A stretch of 64,000 nucleotides of DNA from Bacteroidota bacterium (lineage in GTDB: Bacteria > Bacteroidota > Ignavibacteria > Ignavibacteriales > Melioribacteraceae), in contig JAKAKD010000103.1 of NCBI GenBank assembly GCA_021824635.1, positions 1 to 64,000 of the forward strand, read 5' to 3'. The notes under the pieces are model-generated. The model saw nothing but the letters and a program-made list of their open reading frames with translations, was not told where the DNA came from and did not search any database. Positions 33,737 to 42,966 of the stretch are shown piece after piece. Made by a program: the position numbers and the translations under genes. The number at the start of each line of letters is the position of its first letter. Within the stretch, counting starts at the first letter, position 1.

Positions 33737-35128
33737 TTACTTTCTTAGACCAATCATTTTTTCGGGACGAACGACTTCATCAAATTTTTCCGATGTAAGA
33801 AGTCCAAGTTCCATTGCGGCTTCTTTAAGAGTTTTATTCTCTTTGTGTGCTTTCTTAGCAACCTTTGCGGCATTATCATATCCAATAACAGGATTAAGAG
33901 AAGTAACAAGCATCAAAGAATTTTCAAGATGTTTTTTGATGTTCGCTCCGTTAGCAGTAATTCCCTCAACACAATGTTCGCTGAAACTTTCGCAAGCATC
34001 TGCCAACAATTTTATTGATTGAAGAATATTGAAAGCTATAACAGGCATAAAAACATTTAATTCAAAATTTCCGCTGGAGCCTGCAATATTAATTGTAACA
34101 TCGTTCCCAAAAACTTGAGCACATACCATTGTCATTGCCTCAGATTGCGTTGGATTAACTTTACCCGGCATTATAGAACTTCCAGGTTCATTCTCTGGCA
34201 AAGAGATTTCACCAATTCCGCAACGTGGACCTGAACCAAGCCAGCGTATATCATTCGATATTTTTAACAACGAGGTGCCAAGAGTTTTTAGAACTCCGCT
34301 CATTTCTACCAAAGCATCTTTTGCTGCCATTGCTTCATATTTATTTGGAGCGGTTTTAAATGGTTTCCCGGTCAATTTTGAAATTGTATCGGCTACTTTT
34401 ACTGCATATTCCGGATGAGCGTTTAGACCTGTTCCAACTGCAGTTCCGCCAAGAGGAATTTCATACAACCGTTTCAATGCATCGCTAATACGTGCTAAAC
34501 CGTTTGTCAGCTGCATTGCATATCCGCTGAATTCATCACCAAGAGTAAGAGGAGTTGCATCCATCAAATGTGTACGACCGATTTTTATAATGTCTTTGAA
34601 CTCTGTTGCTTTTGCATCTAATGAATTTCTTAATTTAGTAACCATCGGGATTAAACGGCGGTGAATTTCTTCCACAGCAGCAACATGAATTGAGGTTGGG
34701 AAAGCGTCGTTTGTAGATTGAGCTTTATTAACGTCGTCGTTTGGATGGATCGGTTTTTTGCTTCCCATAACACCGCCGGCCATTTCAATGGCGCGGTTAG
34801 AAATAACTTCATTTGTATTCATGTTAGTTTGGGTTCCACTTCCAGTCTGCCAAACCACAAGCGGAAAATGATCATTTAATTTCCCTTCAATTACTTCATC
34901 GGCAGCTCTAATAATCAAATCCAATTTCTCTTTTGGTAAACTTCCTAATTCATGGTTTGTTAAAGCTGCTGCTTTTTTTACAATTCCAAGTGCACGTATC
35001 AACTCGGCTGGAAATCTTTCTCCGCCAATCTTAAAATTCATTAATGATCTTGCTGTTTGTGCACCATAATACTTATCTACCGGCACTTTCATTTCACCCA
35101 TTGTGTCAGTTTCAATTCTAAATTCCAT
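33737..35128 (-). CDS. fumC: Class II fumarate hydratase
   Basis: A 463-residue iron-independent fumarase of the citric acid cycle, interconverting fumarate and malate. The family signature [17 protein letters not shown] is intact, together with [36 protein letters not shown] and [10 protein letters not shown]. Length and both ends match FumC. A promoter of the TTG-N20-TAnnTTTn type lies at 35160-35190. Confidence 0.97.
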   Translation of the reverse strand: MEFRIETDTMGEMKVPVDKYYGAQTARSLMNFKIGGERFPAELIRALGIVKKAAALTNHELGSLPKEKLDLIIRAADEVIEGKLNDHFPLVVWQTGSGTQTNMNTNEVISNRAIEMAGGVMGSKKPIHPNDDVNKAQSTNDAFPTSIHVAAVEEIHRRLIPMVTKLRNSLDAKATEFKDIIKIGRTHLMDATPLTLGDEFSGYAMQLTNGLARISDALKRLYEIPLGGTAVGTGLNAHPEYAVKVADTISKLTGKPFKTAPNKYEAMAAKDALVEMSGVLKTLGTSLLKISNDIRWLGSGPRCGIGEISLPENEPGSSIMPGKVNPTQSEAMTMVCAQVFGNDVTINIAGSSGNFELNVFMPVIAFNILQSIKLLADACESFSEHCVEGITANGANIKKHLENSLMLVTSLNPVIGYDNAAKVAKKAHKENKTLKEAAMELGLLTSEKFDEVVRPEKMIGLRK

Positions 35129-35159
35129 AATTCACTCCGAAATGTTTTTTGTTGTTGAT

Positions 35160-35190
35160 TAAAATTAAGGCAAACTGATCTTAATTTCAA
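35160..35190 (-). promoter_or_regulatory. Putative fumC promoter
   Basis: TTG, exactly 20 bases, then TAATTTTA, one base off TAnnTTTG. The leader to the ATG would be about 25 bases and carries CGGAG. Confidence 0.55.
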
Positions 35191-35234
35191 TTTGGATTAG
35201 AAAGGATATTGATTTGTAAGCGAGACAAATTAGA

Positions 35235-35939
35235 TTATTGTTCGATTGGTTCTACTCTTCTTGCGCCGACATAACGTTTTTTATAATAAGCCGCATCAAG
35301 AGATGAGACTGTAACGCCCAGAGAGCGGCTTGCATGAACAAATTGATTCTCACCGAGATAAATCCCAACATGCCCCGGATTAGATGCCCGGCGAGTATTA
35401 AAAAATACAAGATCGCCGAATTGCAGATCATCTTTTGAAATTTTTTCTCCGACAGCATATTGTTCTCTGGCAGAGCGTGGAAGATCAATTGAAAGCGAGT
35501 TTTGAAATACTTGTAATGTAAATGCGGAACAGTCAATTCCCTTTTGTGTACTTCCGCCATATTTGTAAGGAGTATCTAAAAATTTTATCACTTCTAATAA
35601 AATTTTTTCGCGGGTAGTAAGAGCAACGTTAAATTCTTTCAGCTTTTCAACATTCAGAGCAAATTTTGATTTATCAACCGGAGCTTCTGCAGGCGGCTGT
35701 TCATCAAACTCATCATCAGCTGATGATGAATCTGCCGGATCGTTAAATATTATTCTTTCATTTTTTGCGTTAGATTTTTTTACGCTGTCTTTAGAAAAAA
35801 TTTTGACTGCTGCCGGTTTTTCTTTTTTACTGTTATTTTTTTTATAACGCTGAGCGTTGGACGATGCGGAACAACTTACAAAAATTGCAAGAACAAGAAG
35901 TCCCAGAAGAAAAGTTCTAGTCAAATATATTAGCCTCAT
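35235..35939 (-). CDS. NlpC/P60 peptidoglycan hydrolase lipoprotein
   Basis: A 234-residue protein with a lipobox (LAIFVSCSAS, Cys23), a low-complexity linker (residues ~25-95, Lys/Ser/Asp rich) and a C-terminal NlpC/P60 domain. The catalytic Cys137 (GIDCSAF), His190 (NPGHVGIYLG) and a third polar residue His202 (FVHASRS) are present. Such enzymes cut the peptide stems of peptidoglycan. Its ATG is 11 bases after the sigA stop, so it is the last gene of the vertex-protein/sigA operon. Confidence 0.92.
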   Translation of the reverse strand: MRLIYLTRTFLLGLLVLAIFVSCSASSNAQRYKKNNSKKEKPAAVKIFSKDSVKKSNAKNERIIFNDPADSSSADDEFDEQPPAEAPVDKSKFALNVEKLKEFNVALTTREKILLEVIKFLDTPYKYGGSTQKGIDCSAFTLQVFQNSLSIDLPRSAREQYAVGEKISKDDLQFGDLVFFNTRRASNPGHVGIYLGENQFVHASRSLGVTVSSLDAAYYKKRYVGARRVEPIEQ

Positions 35940-35950
35940 TTGTATGGCGG

Positions 35951-36805
35951 TCAGCCTAAGTATGATCTTAAATTTTTACTACGGGAAGCGTGGCGTAATC
36001 TTTTTATAGCTTTCTCTTTTATTTGACGTACGCGTTCACGTGTAAGATTAAATCTCTCTCCAATCTCTTCGAGTGTGAGTGAATGTTCTTTATTCAATCC
36101 GAAATAGAGTTTAATAACTTCTCCTTCTCTCTCGGATAAAGTTGATAATGCCCTTTCAATTTCTCTTCTGAGCGATTCAGACATAAGAGTATGATCGGGT
36201 GAAGGTTGTTCATCATTTTCAAGAATATCAAGCAGGCGGTTTTCTTCACCTTGCGCAAATGGTGCATCCATAGAAACAGCGCGACCGGAAATTTTAAGAG
36301 TATCCGAAACTTCGCTAATATCCATATCAAGTTCTTGGGCAAGTTCATGAGCATTTGGTTCACGTTCATATTCCTGCTCAAGATTACTGTATGCTTTACC
36401 TATTTTATTTAGAGCGCCAACTCTATTCAAAGGAAGACGTACAATTCTTGATTGTTCTGCTAGAGCTTGAAGAATTGACTGACGAATCCACCATACTGCA
36501 TAAGAAATAAATTTAAAACCGCGTGTTTCGTCAAATCTTCTTGCGGCTTTAATCAATCCAAGGTTTCCTTCATTAATTAGATCACCAAGAGTCAATCCTT
36601 GATTCTGATACTGTTTAGCTACGGAGACAACAAACCGTAAATTTGCTTTAACCAATTTTTCCAATGCAAGCTGATCATTTTTTCTGATTCTAATAGCAAG
36701 TTCAATTTCTTCATCGGGTGTAAGAAGATCAACTTTTCCGATCTCTTGAAGGTATTTATCTAAAGATTGACTTTCCCGGTTGGTAAACTGCTTTGTGATC
36801 TTCAA
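35951..36805 (-). CDS. sigA: Primary RNA polymerase sigma factor (RpoD/SigA family)
   Basis: A 284-residue sigma-70 protein. Region 1.2 is [27 protein letters not shown]; region 2 carries [56 protein letters not shown]; region 4 is [29 protein letters not shown]. The start [12 protein letters not shown] fits the Bacteroidota-type primary factor (MRQLKITK..NRE) minus three residues. It starts at TTG; the SD AGGAG overlaps the TAG stop of the vertex gene 11 bases upstream, which implies coupled translation. No long region 1.1 is present, as in other short Bacteroidota primary factors. Confidence 0.93.
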   Translation of the reverse strand: MKITKQFTNRESQSLDKYLQEIGKVDLLTPDEEIELAIRIRKNDQLALEKLVKANLRFVVSVAKQYQNQGLTLGDLINEGNLGLIKAARRFDETRGFKFISYAVWWIRQSILQALAEQSRIVRLPLNRVGALNKIGKAYSNLEQEYEREPNAHELAQELDMDISEVSDTLKISGRAVSMDAPFAQGEENRLLDILENDEQPSPDHTLMSESLRREIERALSTLSEREGEVIKLYFGLNKEHSLTLEEIGERFNLTRERVRQIKEKAIKRLRHASRSKNLRSYLG

Positions 36806-36816
36806 AACTACTTCTC

Positions 36817-37089
36817 CTACATGGATTGAACATTAATAGAATCAACAATCCCAACAATTGAAGCGTCAGTAGGTGCCATATCAACATCAAGCGGAATTAC
36901 AGCTTCGCTTGCTGTAACATAAAAAACAATTTCTCCCGGTCCGGCGCCTACGGTATCAAGTGCTACAATCGGTCCGCCGAGATTTTTGTACTCAGCATTA
37001 ATCGGCTGTACAAAAAGCATTTTGTAGCCGGCGAGCGTCTCATATTTTCTTGTCGCCCATATTGTCCCTATAACTCTTCCTAAGTACAT
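36817..37089 (-). CDS. EutN/CcmL-type microcompartment vertex protein (BMC-P), second copy
   Basis: A 90-residue single-domain pentamer protein that would cap the vertices of a bacterial microcompartment shell. Compared with its neighbour it keeps [44 protein letters not shown] and [13 protein letters not shown]. Its ATG overlaps the stop of the first copy by one base (TAATG) and its own stop lies inside the SD of sigA. No BMC-H or BMC-T shell gene and no encapsulated enzyme is visible in the window. Confidence 0.9.
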   Translation of the reverse strand: MYLGRVIGTIWATRKYETLAGYKMLFVQPINAEYKNLGGPIVALDTVGAGPGEIVFYVTASEAVIPLDVDMAPTDASIVGIVDSINVQSM

Positions 37090-37388
37090 TATACTTCAAC
37101 CGCTTCTTTATTTTTTTCTTTCACGGAGATATCGAGTTTATCAACAATAGCCATAATAACTGCGTCAACCGGTTTATTTTTTGTAAACGTAGTTTGGCGC
37201 GCCGAGCTTCCCTGTGCAACCAGAACAACTTCACCAACACCGGCTCCAACAGAATCAACAGCTATAACCGTTGCTTCTTTAGGTTTGTATTCTAGATCCA
37301 GCTGACGAACAATTAAAAATTTTGCGCCTACAAGGTTTTCGTCTTTTCTTGTTGACCAAACTGTACCGATAACTTTTCCTAGTACCAA
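37089..37388 (-). CDS. EutN/CcmL-type microcompartment vertex protein (BMC-P), first copy
   Basis: A 99-residue vertex protein: LGKVIGTVWSTRKDENLVGAKFLIVRQ, VIAVDSVGAGVGEVVLVAQGSSARQT, PVDAVIMAIVDKLDI, with a charged tail. It is distinct from the second copy by many substitutions, so the pair is old rather than a fresh duplication. It starts at TTG after GAGGATGAA. A promoter lies upstream at 37508-37538. The upstream gene encodes phosphopentomutase. Confidence 0.9.
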   Translation of the reverse strand: MVLGKVIGTVWSTRKDENLVGAKFLIVRQLDLEYKPKEATVIAVDSVGAGVGEVVLVAQGSSARQTTFTKNKPVDAVIMAIVDKLDISVKEKNKEAVEV

Positions 37389-37507
37389 TTCATCCTCGCC
37401 GTTCTTTATATGAAATATTTTTTTGCTTCGATCTTTCTCTTCAGTTAAGTAACTGTATTCTATATACTAATACTATTCAAAAGACCATTTTGCCACATAC
37501 GCGGTCG

Positions 37508-37538
37508 CAACTTTATTAAAAAAATCTGTAATGGTCAA
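37508..37538 (-). promoter_or_regulatory. Putative promoter of the vertex-protein/sigA operon
   Basis: TTG, exactly 20 bases, then TAAAGTTG, one base off TAnnTTTG. It lies between phosphopentomutase and the first vertex gene, about 120 bases before the latter. Confidence 0.55.
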
Positions 37539-37564
37539 ACTGAAGCGCATCTCTATCATTTTCT

Positions 37565-38728
37565 TCATTCATTTAAAAAACTTGTTCCATGCAAATCATT
37601 ATTGATTTTGAAGAAATGTGCGGCAGTTTGAGCTACATCGGCAAAAGTTTTACGGATTCCAAGATCTTTACCCGGGACATTTTTTTTGTAAAATAAAAGC
37701 GGGACATATTCTCTTGTATGATCTGTACTGATATCTGTAGCATCATTACCATGATCTGCTGTCAGAATCAGCCGGTCAGTTTCATCCAATGAATTCATTA
37801 TCTCGGGCAGTTTTTCATCAAATTCTTGAAGTGCTTTATGTAATCCTTCCGGATCATTTCTATGCCCGAAATAAACATCAAAATCAACCAGATTAGTAAA
37901 GATCAATGAACCCTTAACACTTTTTGCGACTTCGATAATTTTGTTAATACCTTCTTGATTGGATTTTGTTTTTAGCTGATGTTTAATGCCTTTGTAATTG
38001 AAGAGATCGTTCACTTTTCCAATTGCATATGTTTCAATTCCGTTGTTCAAACAGTAATCAAGAATTGTAGGCTCCGGAGGATCTAAAGAATAATCCTTTC
38101 TATTTGTCGTACGTTTGAAATTTCCTTCTGAGCCTATGAACGGACGCGCAATAACTCTTCCGCAAGAATCTTTACCAACTAAAACTTTTTCGCGCGTAAT
38201 TGAACATATCTCGTATAAACGTTCTAAAGGAATAACACCTTCATGCGCTGCAATTTGGAATACAGAATCTGCTGAAGTATAAATAATTGGAAATCCGGTT
38301 CTTACGTGTTCGGCACCAAGGTCTTTAATAATTTCGGTTCCGGATGCGGCATAATTCCCAAGAATTCCTTTGACTCCGGTTTCTTTCATGAATTTTTCCA
38401 CCAGTTCTTTGGGAAATCCATCCGGATAAAAAGGAAATTCAATTTCAACTTTTAATCCGCCAAGTTCCCAGTGACCGGTTGTAGAATCTTTACCGGAAGA
38501 TATCTCTGCAAGTTTACCAAAAGAAGCAAGCGGTGAAGTTTGCGGTGCAATTCCTTTAATCGGTTTGATATTACCAAGTCCAAATTTTTCTAAGTTCGGC
38601 AAATTTAATCCGCCTAAACGTTCTGCCATATTTCCAAGAGTGTCGCTTCCCTCATCGGAATAATTTTTTGCATCGGGCAGTTCACCAATCCCGACACCAT
38701 CGAGTACTACTATATGAAAATTGTTCAA
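37565..38728 (-). CDS. deoB: Phosphopentomutase
   Basis: A 387-residue alkaline-phosphatase-superfamily mutase that interconverts (deoxy)ribose-1-phosphate and -5-phosphate in nucleoside breakdown. Metal and active-site motifs are LDGVGIGELPDA, GKDSTTGHWELGG, ADSVFQIAAHEG, DHGNDATDISTDHTREYVPLLFY. It follows the GAF/GGDEF-like gene with a 15-base gap and lies upstream of the vertex proteins. DeoC aldolase, which would turn the product into acetaldehyde, is not in the window. The neighbourhood suggests a link to sugar-phosphate microcompartments, but this is inference. Confidence 0.95.
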   Translation of the reverse strand: MNNFHIVVLDGVGIGELPDAKNYSDEGSDTLGNMAERLGGLNLPNLEKFGLGNIKPIKGIAPQTSPLASFGKLAEISSGKDSTTGHWELGGLKVEIEFPFYPDGFPKELVEKFMKETGVKGILGNYAASGTEIIKDLGAEHVRTGFPIIYTSADSVFQIAAHEGVIPLERLYEICSITREKVLVGKDSCGRVIARPFIGSEGNFKRTTNRKDYSLDPPEPTILDYCLNNGIETYAIGKVNDLFNYKGIKHQLKTKSNQEGINKIIEVAKSVKGSLIFTNLVDFDVYFGHRNDPEGLHKALQEFDEKLPEIMNSLDETDRLILTADHGNDATDISTDHTREYVPLLFYKKNVPGKDLGIRKTFADVAQTAAHFFKINNDLHGTSFLNE

Positions 38729-38743
38729 AGGTTTATCCGTTTG

Positions 38744-40615
38744 TTAACTGATACTTTTAACAGAGTTACCGCCCTTCTCAATTGCTTTTTTTAGTGCGAG
38801 CTCTGCATTAGTTAAGATTTCCTGAACATCGGTTTTATTTGTGGTTGTAGCTACACCTATTGAAACAGTAAAAGTCGTCTGTTTAGATGCAACTGCAATT
38901 GCTTTGCGTGCAATTTTAATTCTTAATTTTTCCGCCCATAGAAAAACATCTTTTGGAGACATGTTGAAAAAATAAACCGCAAAAACTTTTTCACTTATTC
39001 GTCCAAGTAAATTCAGCGGAGTCATTTCATCTTTTATCATTTGCCCCACTGTCCGCAAAACTTTTGGAAACGGGTCTCCTTCGAAAAGAGATTCTTGTTC
39101 CAGGAATTCATCAATTTGAATTACTGCTATTGCACCTTGAATTCCTATCTCTTTACTTCGTACAAGGTCAATTGTAAAACGCTCGATAAATGAATCATAG
39201 TTTAGCGTTTTTGTCTCGATATCAACAGAGAGCAATCCTTTTAGAATATTTATTGTTGAGTAGGAATGAAGAATGAAAGCAAATATTTTGGTAGCGTTTT
39301 TAATGTATGAAACTTCGTTGTTTGAATAAACATTTTTCTTTAGACTTTCAAAGCAAAGAACACCGTAATTATGCTCATCATATACAAGAGGAATTGCAAG
39401 GAAAGAACCGTCGAAACTAACATCTTCAGTTTTGGCAAAACGGGGTATATCCGATGTTGATGTATCGTCAATCTTTACCGGAGTTGCGCTCAATATAGCT
39501 CTTCCAACTAATGTTCCGTTTAAGTCTATCTCCAAATTTTCACCTACATACTTTAGAGAAGTCTTGTTTATGATCTTCGTAGTTTTAAATTTTTGTTCCG
39601 CAGGTGAATATGAAACCAACGTAAAAGAATCCCAATCAAGCAAACCTTGCATTGATGATTCGATGATCTGATGTACGTCTGCTTCCGATTCAAATTTCTT
39701 ATCCGCACCTAAAATATTTAGAAGCGTTTTTAAACGCTGATCCGCTTGCGACTCGGCAAATTTTTCTTCGAACAATGAAATGATAATGGAGATAACACGG
39801 ACAATCCTTCCGAGAGAATAAACTTGTTCAATACCAAAAGCATCGTTCACTTTTGAATCTAAAGCAAGAATTCCGGTCAAATGTTTTCCATAAAACAAAG
39901 GAACGCCGATAAAACTTTTGATTCCTTGAGCGGCACCATAATAGCGGATTACATCTATCTCCGCGTTTGAAGAGATATCGGTCAGAAGTTCCGGTTCTTC
40001 TTTTTGAACAATCTTGCCAAGAATGTCATCTTCAAGATCGAACTTGTGTTGTTTGATTTGCGCTGAACTTGTTACATAGCGTTCAAGCGTTAAACGTTTT
40101 CTGTTCTTATTATACCAGAAGAAAGCCGCAGTATGCGCCATATATGAATCTTTAACAACACTTAGAATTTTTTCAAGGACAAAGCCAAATTGTTCATCGT
40201 GATTCACATCTTCCGGTAATTCTTCAAGAACAATTTTTTCATAATTTGTTTTAAAATCCGGCGGCTTGAAAAAATCTTGCTTACCGCGGCTGATTGTGCT
40301 TCCAAAATTTTCCGCAGTAATTATTTCGATATTTTTTGTCGGTGAAATTATTTTAAAATCTTCACCGGCATCTGTTTCGTAAGAGTCTTTCTCAATTTTA
40401 CCGTCATCCTCAAAAAGATCCGGCTCGTAAGTTTGATCTACAATTTCACCCCGCATTGAATCACGCAGAAAAATTATAAATCCGGCGTATATTAAAAGCA
40501 CTATGCCGGAAATAATCCGCACGTAAGGATCTTCTGTAAAAAATGGAATGGCAATAAGTATGGGAATAAATAAGAAAATAAAGATTCTTTTTTTAATTTT
40601 TTCTTTGATTCCCAT
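38744..40615 (-). CDS. Membrane GAF-domain protein with degenerate GGDEF domain
   Basis: A 623-residue protein with two N-terminal membrane segments (IFIFLFIPILIAIPFF, ISGIVLLIYAGFIIFL). Two GAF-like domains follow (LPEDVNHDEQFGFVLEKILSVV...FIGVPLFYGKHLTGILALDSK and LIPL-like FLAIPLVYDEHNYGVLCFES). The C-terminal GGDEF-type fold (residues ~460-623) has SIGVATT intact but RISEK (539-543) where GGDEF should be. Cyclic-di-GMP synthesis is therefore unlikely; a ligand-sensing or structural role is more plausible. It is co-directional with deoB, 15 bases apart. Confidence 0.85.
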   Translation of the reverse strand: MGIKEKIKKRIFIFLFIPILIAIPFFTEDPYVRIISGIVLLIYAGFIIFLRDSMRGEIVDQTYEPDLFEDDGKIEKDSYETDAGEDFKIISPTKNIEIITAENFGSTISRGKQDFFKPPDFKTNYEKIVLEELPEDVNHDEQFGFVLEKILSVVKDSYMAHTAAFFWYNKNRKRLTLERYVTSSAQIKQHKFDLEDDILGKIVQKEEPELLTDISSNAEIDVIRYYGAAQGIKSFIGVPLFYGKHLTGILALDSKVNDAFGIEQVYSLGRIVRVISIIISLFEEKFAESQADQRLKTLLNILGADKKFESEADVHQIIESSMQGLLDWDSFTLVSYSPAEQKFKTTKIINKTSLKYVGENLEIDLNGTLVGRAILSATPVKIDDTSTSDIPRFAKTEDVSFDGSFLAIPLVYDEHNYGVLCFESLKKNVYSNNEVSYIKNATKIFAFILHSYSTINILKGLLSVDIETKTLNYDSFIERFTIDLVRSKEIGIQGAIAVIQIDEFLEQESLFEGDPFPKVLRTVGQMIKDEMTPLNLLGRISEKVFAVYFFNMSPKDVFLWAEKLRIKIARKAIAVASKQTTFTVSIGVATTTNKTDVQEILTNAELALKKAIEKGGNSVKSIS

Positions 40616-40706
40616 CGCTCATCTTAGAAATTATGTAGAAATATTTGGTTAGAAGCTGTAAAAGTATCAACTCCCAATTCAATAATAAGAAAGATTTAAG
40701 ATATTT

Positions 40707-41288
40707 TCACATAAGGAAGAGTGCGGAGAGGTGTTTTACGATCTCTTTTTTACCGGTTCCTTTTATAGCAGAGTAGAAAAGCATGTTCTCGCCCGGTATA
40801 ATCTCGGGGAAAAATTGAACTACGCGTTTTTTGGCAGAAGCCAACTCTGCTTGTTTCAACTTATCGGATTTGTTCATCAGCAAGAAATAAGGAATCTCTT
40901 TTGTTCTAAGAAAGTTATTAAGTTCAATATCAAGCTGCATAGGATCGTGTCGGCTGTCGATAATATGAATCGCGAGTTTAATATTGTCGTTCATCGAAAA
41001 ATATTTTTCCAGAAGAAGTTGCCATGCATCGCGCTCGCTCTTCGATACTTTTGCGTAACCGAAACCGGGAAGATCAACAAGAAAGAATTTTTTTTCGACG
41101 AGATAATAATTAATTGAACGGGTTTTACCGGGCAAAGACGATGTCTTTGCCATCTTAGTATTGAATACAGAATTGATGAATGATGACTTGCCTACATTTG
41201 AACGACCGCATAGAACAACAGTAGGTAGATTTTCCTTCGGTAATTCGTTGAGATTATAAACGGCTTTGATGAATTCAATTTTTTTCAT
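40707..41288 (-). CDS. engB: Ribosome-biogenesis GTPase EngB/YsxC
   Basis: A 193-residue small GTPase required for 50S assembly. G1 is GRSNVGKSSFINS, G2/G3 include SSLPGKTRSINYYLVEKKFFLVDLPGFGYAKVSKSE, and G4 is LLMNKSDKLKQ. Full length. It is transcribed just after the ribosomal operon terminator at 41291-41324 and shares its start region with that terminator's T run. Confidence 0.95.
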   Translation of the reverse strand: MKKIEFIKAVYNLNELPKENLPTVVLCGRSNVGKSSFINSVFNTKMAKTSSLPGKTRSINYYLVEKKFFLVDLPGFGYAKVSKSERDAWQLLLEKYFSMNDNIKLAIHIIDSRHDPMQLDIELNNFLRTKEIPYFLLMNKSDKLKQAELASAKKRVVQFFPEIIPGENMLFYSAIKGTGKKEIVKHLSALFLM

Positions 41289-41290
41289 AA

Positions 41291-41324
41291 AAATAAAAAA
41301 GAGTAACCGAAACCGATTACTCTT
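41291..41324 (-). terminator. Intrinsic terminator at the end of the ribosomal super-operon
   Basis: On the minus strand AAGAGTAA and TTACTCTT (41299-41324) pair around CCGAAACCGA-type loop bases and are followed by TTTTTATTT. It lies just after rplQ and only a few bases before the engB start codon. Confidence 0.8.
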
Positions 41325-41349
41325 CTTAAATTAATCTATAATACTAAAA

Positions 41350-41925
41350 TTAGCTGCCTTTTTTCTGCGGAGTCTTTGTAGTCTTTGTGATCTTTTCTTT
41401 TTTGATTTTTTCTTTTGGAGATTTTTCTTTTTTAGTTTTTGGAACAGCCGCTTTTTTAGCCGCCTTTTCCTTTTTCTCTTTTTTCTCTTCTGCTTTAACT
41501 TCTTCAGCGGTTTCAGTTGGTTTTTCTTCGCCCTTTGTTTTCTTAGGAGCTTTAGGTTTAATTACACCGCTGTAATCAACCAATTCAATTATCGCCATAT
41601 GAGCGCCATCGCCTTTTCTCTGTCCTAATTGAACAACGCGTGTATAACCGCCTGGTCTATTGCCAACTTTTGTTACAATATCACCAAACAGTTCAGAAAG
41701 AACCGCTCTATCATTAATTTTTTCTGCAACTACTCTTCTGGCATGAACAGAATCTGTTTTTGCTCTTGTAATGATAGGTTCAACAAACGTACGCAATTCT
41801 TTGGCTTTTGCTGCGGTTGTTTTAATTTTTTTATGCTGAAGTAAAGATGTTGCCAACACTTTTAATGTAGCTAATCTGTGACTTGCAGTTCTACCTAATT
41901 TTCTTCCTTTTACGCCATGTCTCAT
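41350..41925 (-). CDS. rplQ: 50S ribosomal protein L17 with long lysine-rich tail
   Basis: The first ~115 residues are a normal L17 (RHGVKGRKLGRTASHRLATLKVLATSLLQHKKI, NRPGGYTRVVQLGQRKGDGAHMAIIELVD). Residues ~120-191 are a low-complexity Lys/Glu/Ala extension (KKTKGEEKPTETAEEVKAEEKKEKK and similar). Standard L17 is about 120 residues, so the tail is an addition. Last gene of the operon. Confidence 0.95.
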   Translation of the reverse strand: MRHGVKGRKLGRTASHRLATLKVLATSLLQHKKIKTTAAKAKELRTFVEPIITRAKTDSVHARRVVAEKINDRAVLSELFGDIVTKVGNRPGGYTRVVQLGQRKGDGAHMAIIELVDYSGVIKPKAPKKTKGEEKPTETAEEVKAEEKKEKKEKAAKKAAVPKTKKEKSPKEKIKKEKITKTTKTPQKKGS

Positions 41926-41944
41926 TCTTCAACCTTATGGAATA

Positions 41945-42940
41945 CTAATTGTTTTCTGGTTTATCTTTTATGTATTTATCAACGTCCATACCGAACTCGA
42001 GTCCGTGATTGTCAACGATCTCAATTAATTCGGCTAAAGATTTTCTTCCGAAGTTTCTGAACTTCAGCATTTCGCTTTCATCTTTTCTAACAAGATCGGA
42101 TAAATTTTTGATGTTAGCGGCTTTCAAACAGTTATGAGAACGTACGCTCAATTCGAGATCGTCAACACTTGTCAATAATATCTTTTTGATTCTCTCTGCT
42201 TCGGCATCTTTTTCATTTTCAACTTTTTCTTCTTCCGGTTCAGCATCAAAGTTGATGAACATCTGAATGTGATCTTTCAAAATTTTTGCGGAACTTGAAA
42301 GAGCTTCTTCGGGTGTAATAGAACCATCAGTTTGAATTTCGAGCGAAAGTTTTTCAAAGTCGTTCTTTTCACCTATACGAACATTTTCTACATCGTAGCG
42401 GCAATTAACAATCGGTGTGTAGATAGAATCAATCGGAATGGTTCCAATTGTCATTTCAAGAATTTTTTGTTCTAATGAAGGAACATATCCTTTGCCAATT
42501 CCAAAACGTAATTCCATATTTAGCTTTGCATCGGAATTCAATCTTGCAATGTGAAGATCAGGATTTAAGATTTCTATATCTGGGCAATATTTTTGGATAT
42601 CGCCGGCTTTAAATTCTTTTGAACCGCTGAGAGAAATTTCGCATCCGGTAGTTTTCTTGTTCGCAATTCTCATTCTAACTTGTTTCAAGTTAAGAATAAG
42701 TTCTGTAACGTCTTCAACAACGCCTGGAATAGTAGAAAATTCGTGAAGGACGCCTTCAATTTTAACAGCATTAATTGCAGCACCGGTTAAGGATGACAAT
42801 AATACTCTTCTAAGGGCATTGCCCAGTGTAACACCAAAACCTCTTTCGAGAGGTTGAACTATAAATCTTCCAAAATTCTCTTTGGATGAAGCTTCATCGA
42901 GAACAACGCCATCTGGCATCTTTATAAATGGATAGCTCAT
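41945..42940 (-). CDS. rpoA: RNA polymerase alpha subunit
   Basis: A 331-residue alpha subunit. The N-terminal assembly domain has FGRFIVQPLERGFGVTLGNALRRVLLSSL; the C-terminal domain is LELSVRSHNCLKAANIKNLSDLVRKDESEMLKFRNFGRKSLAELIEIVD. It sits between rpsD and rplQ as in the alpha operon. Confidence 0.98.
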   Translation of the reverse strand: MSYPFIKMPDGVVLDEASSKENFGRFIVQPLERGFGVTLGNALRRVLLSSLTGAAINAVKIEGVLHEFSTIPGVVEDVTELILNLKQVRMRIANKKTTGCEISLSGSKEFKAGDIQKYCPDIEILNPDLHIARLNSDAKLNMELRFGIGKGYVPSLEQKILEMTIGTIPIDSIYTPIVNCRYDVENVRIGEKNDFEKLSLEIQTDGSITPEEALSSSAKILKDHIQMFINFDAEPEEEKVENEKDAEAERIKKILLTSVDDLELSVRSHNCLKAANIKNLSDLVRKDESEMLKFRNFGRKSLAELIEIVDNHGLEFGMDVDKYIKDKPENN

Positions 42941-42966
42941 TTAGTATCCTCTTTAATTTTTATTAA

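Noticed and set aside
36817-37388. A complete microcompartment locus at the vertex genes
   Set aside because: No BMC-H or BMC-T shell gene and no encapsulated enzyme is present in the window; only vertex proteins are seen.
41387-41575. Plus-strand phenylalanine/serine-rich open frame under rplQ
   Set aside because: It is the mirror of the Lys-rich L17 tail; no SD or homology supports it.
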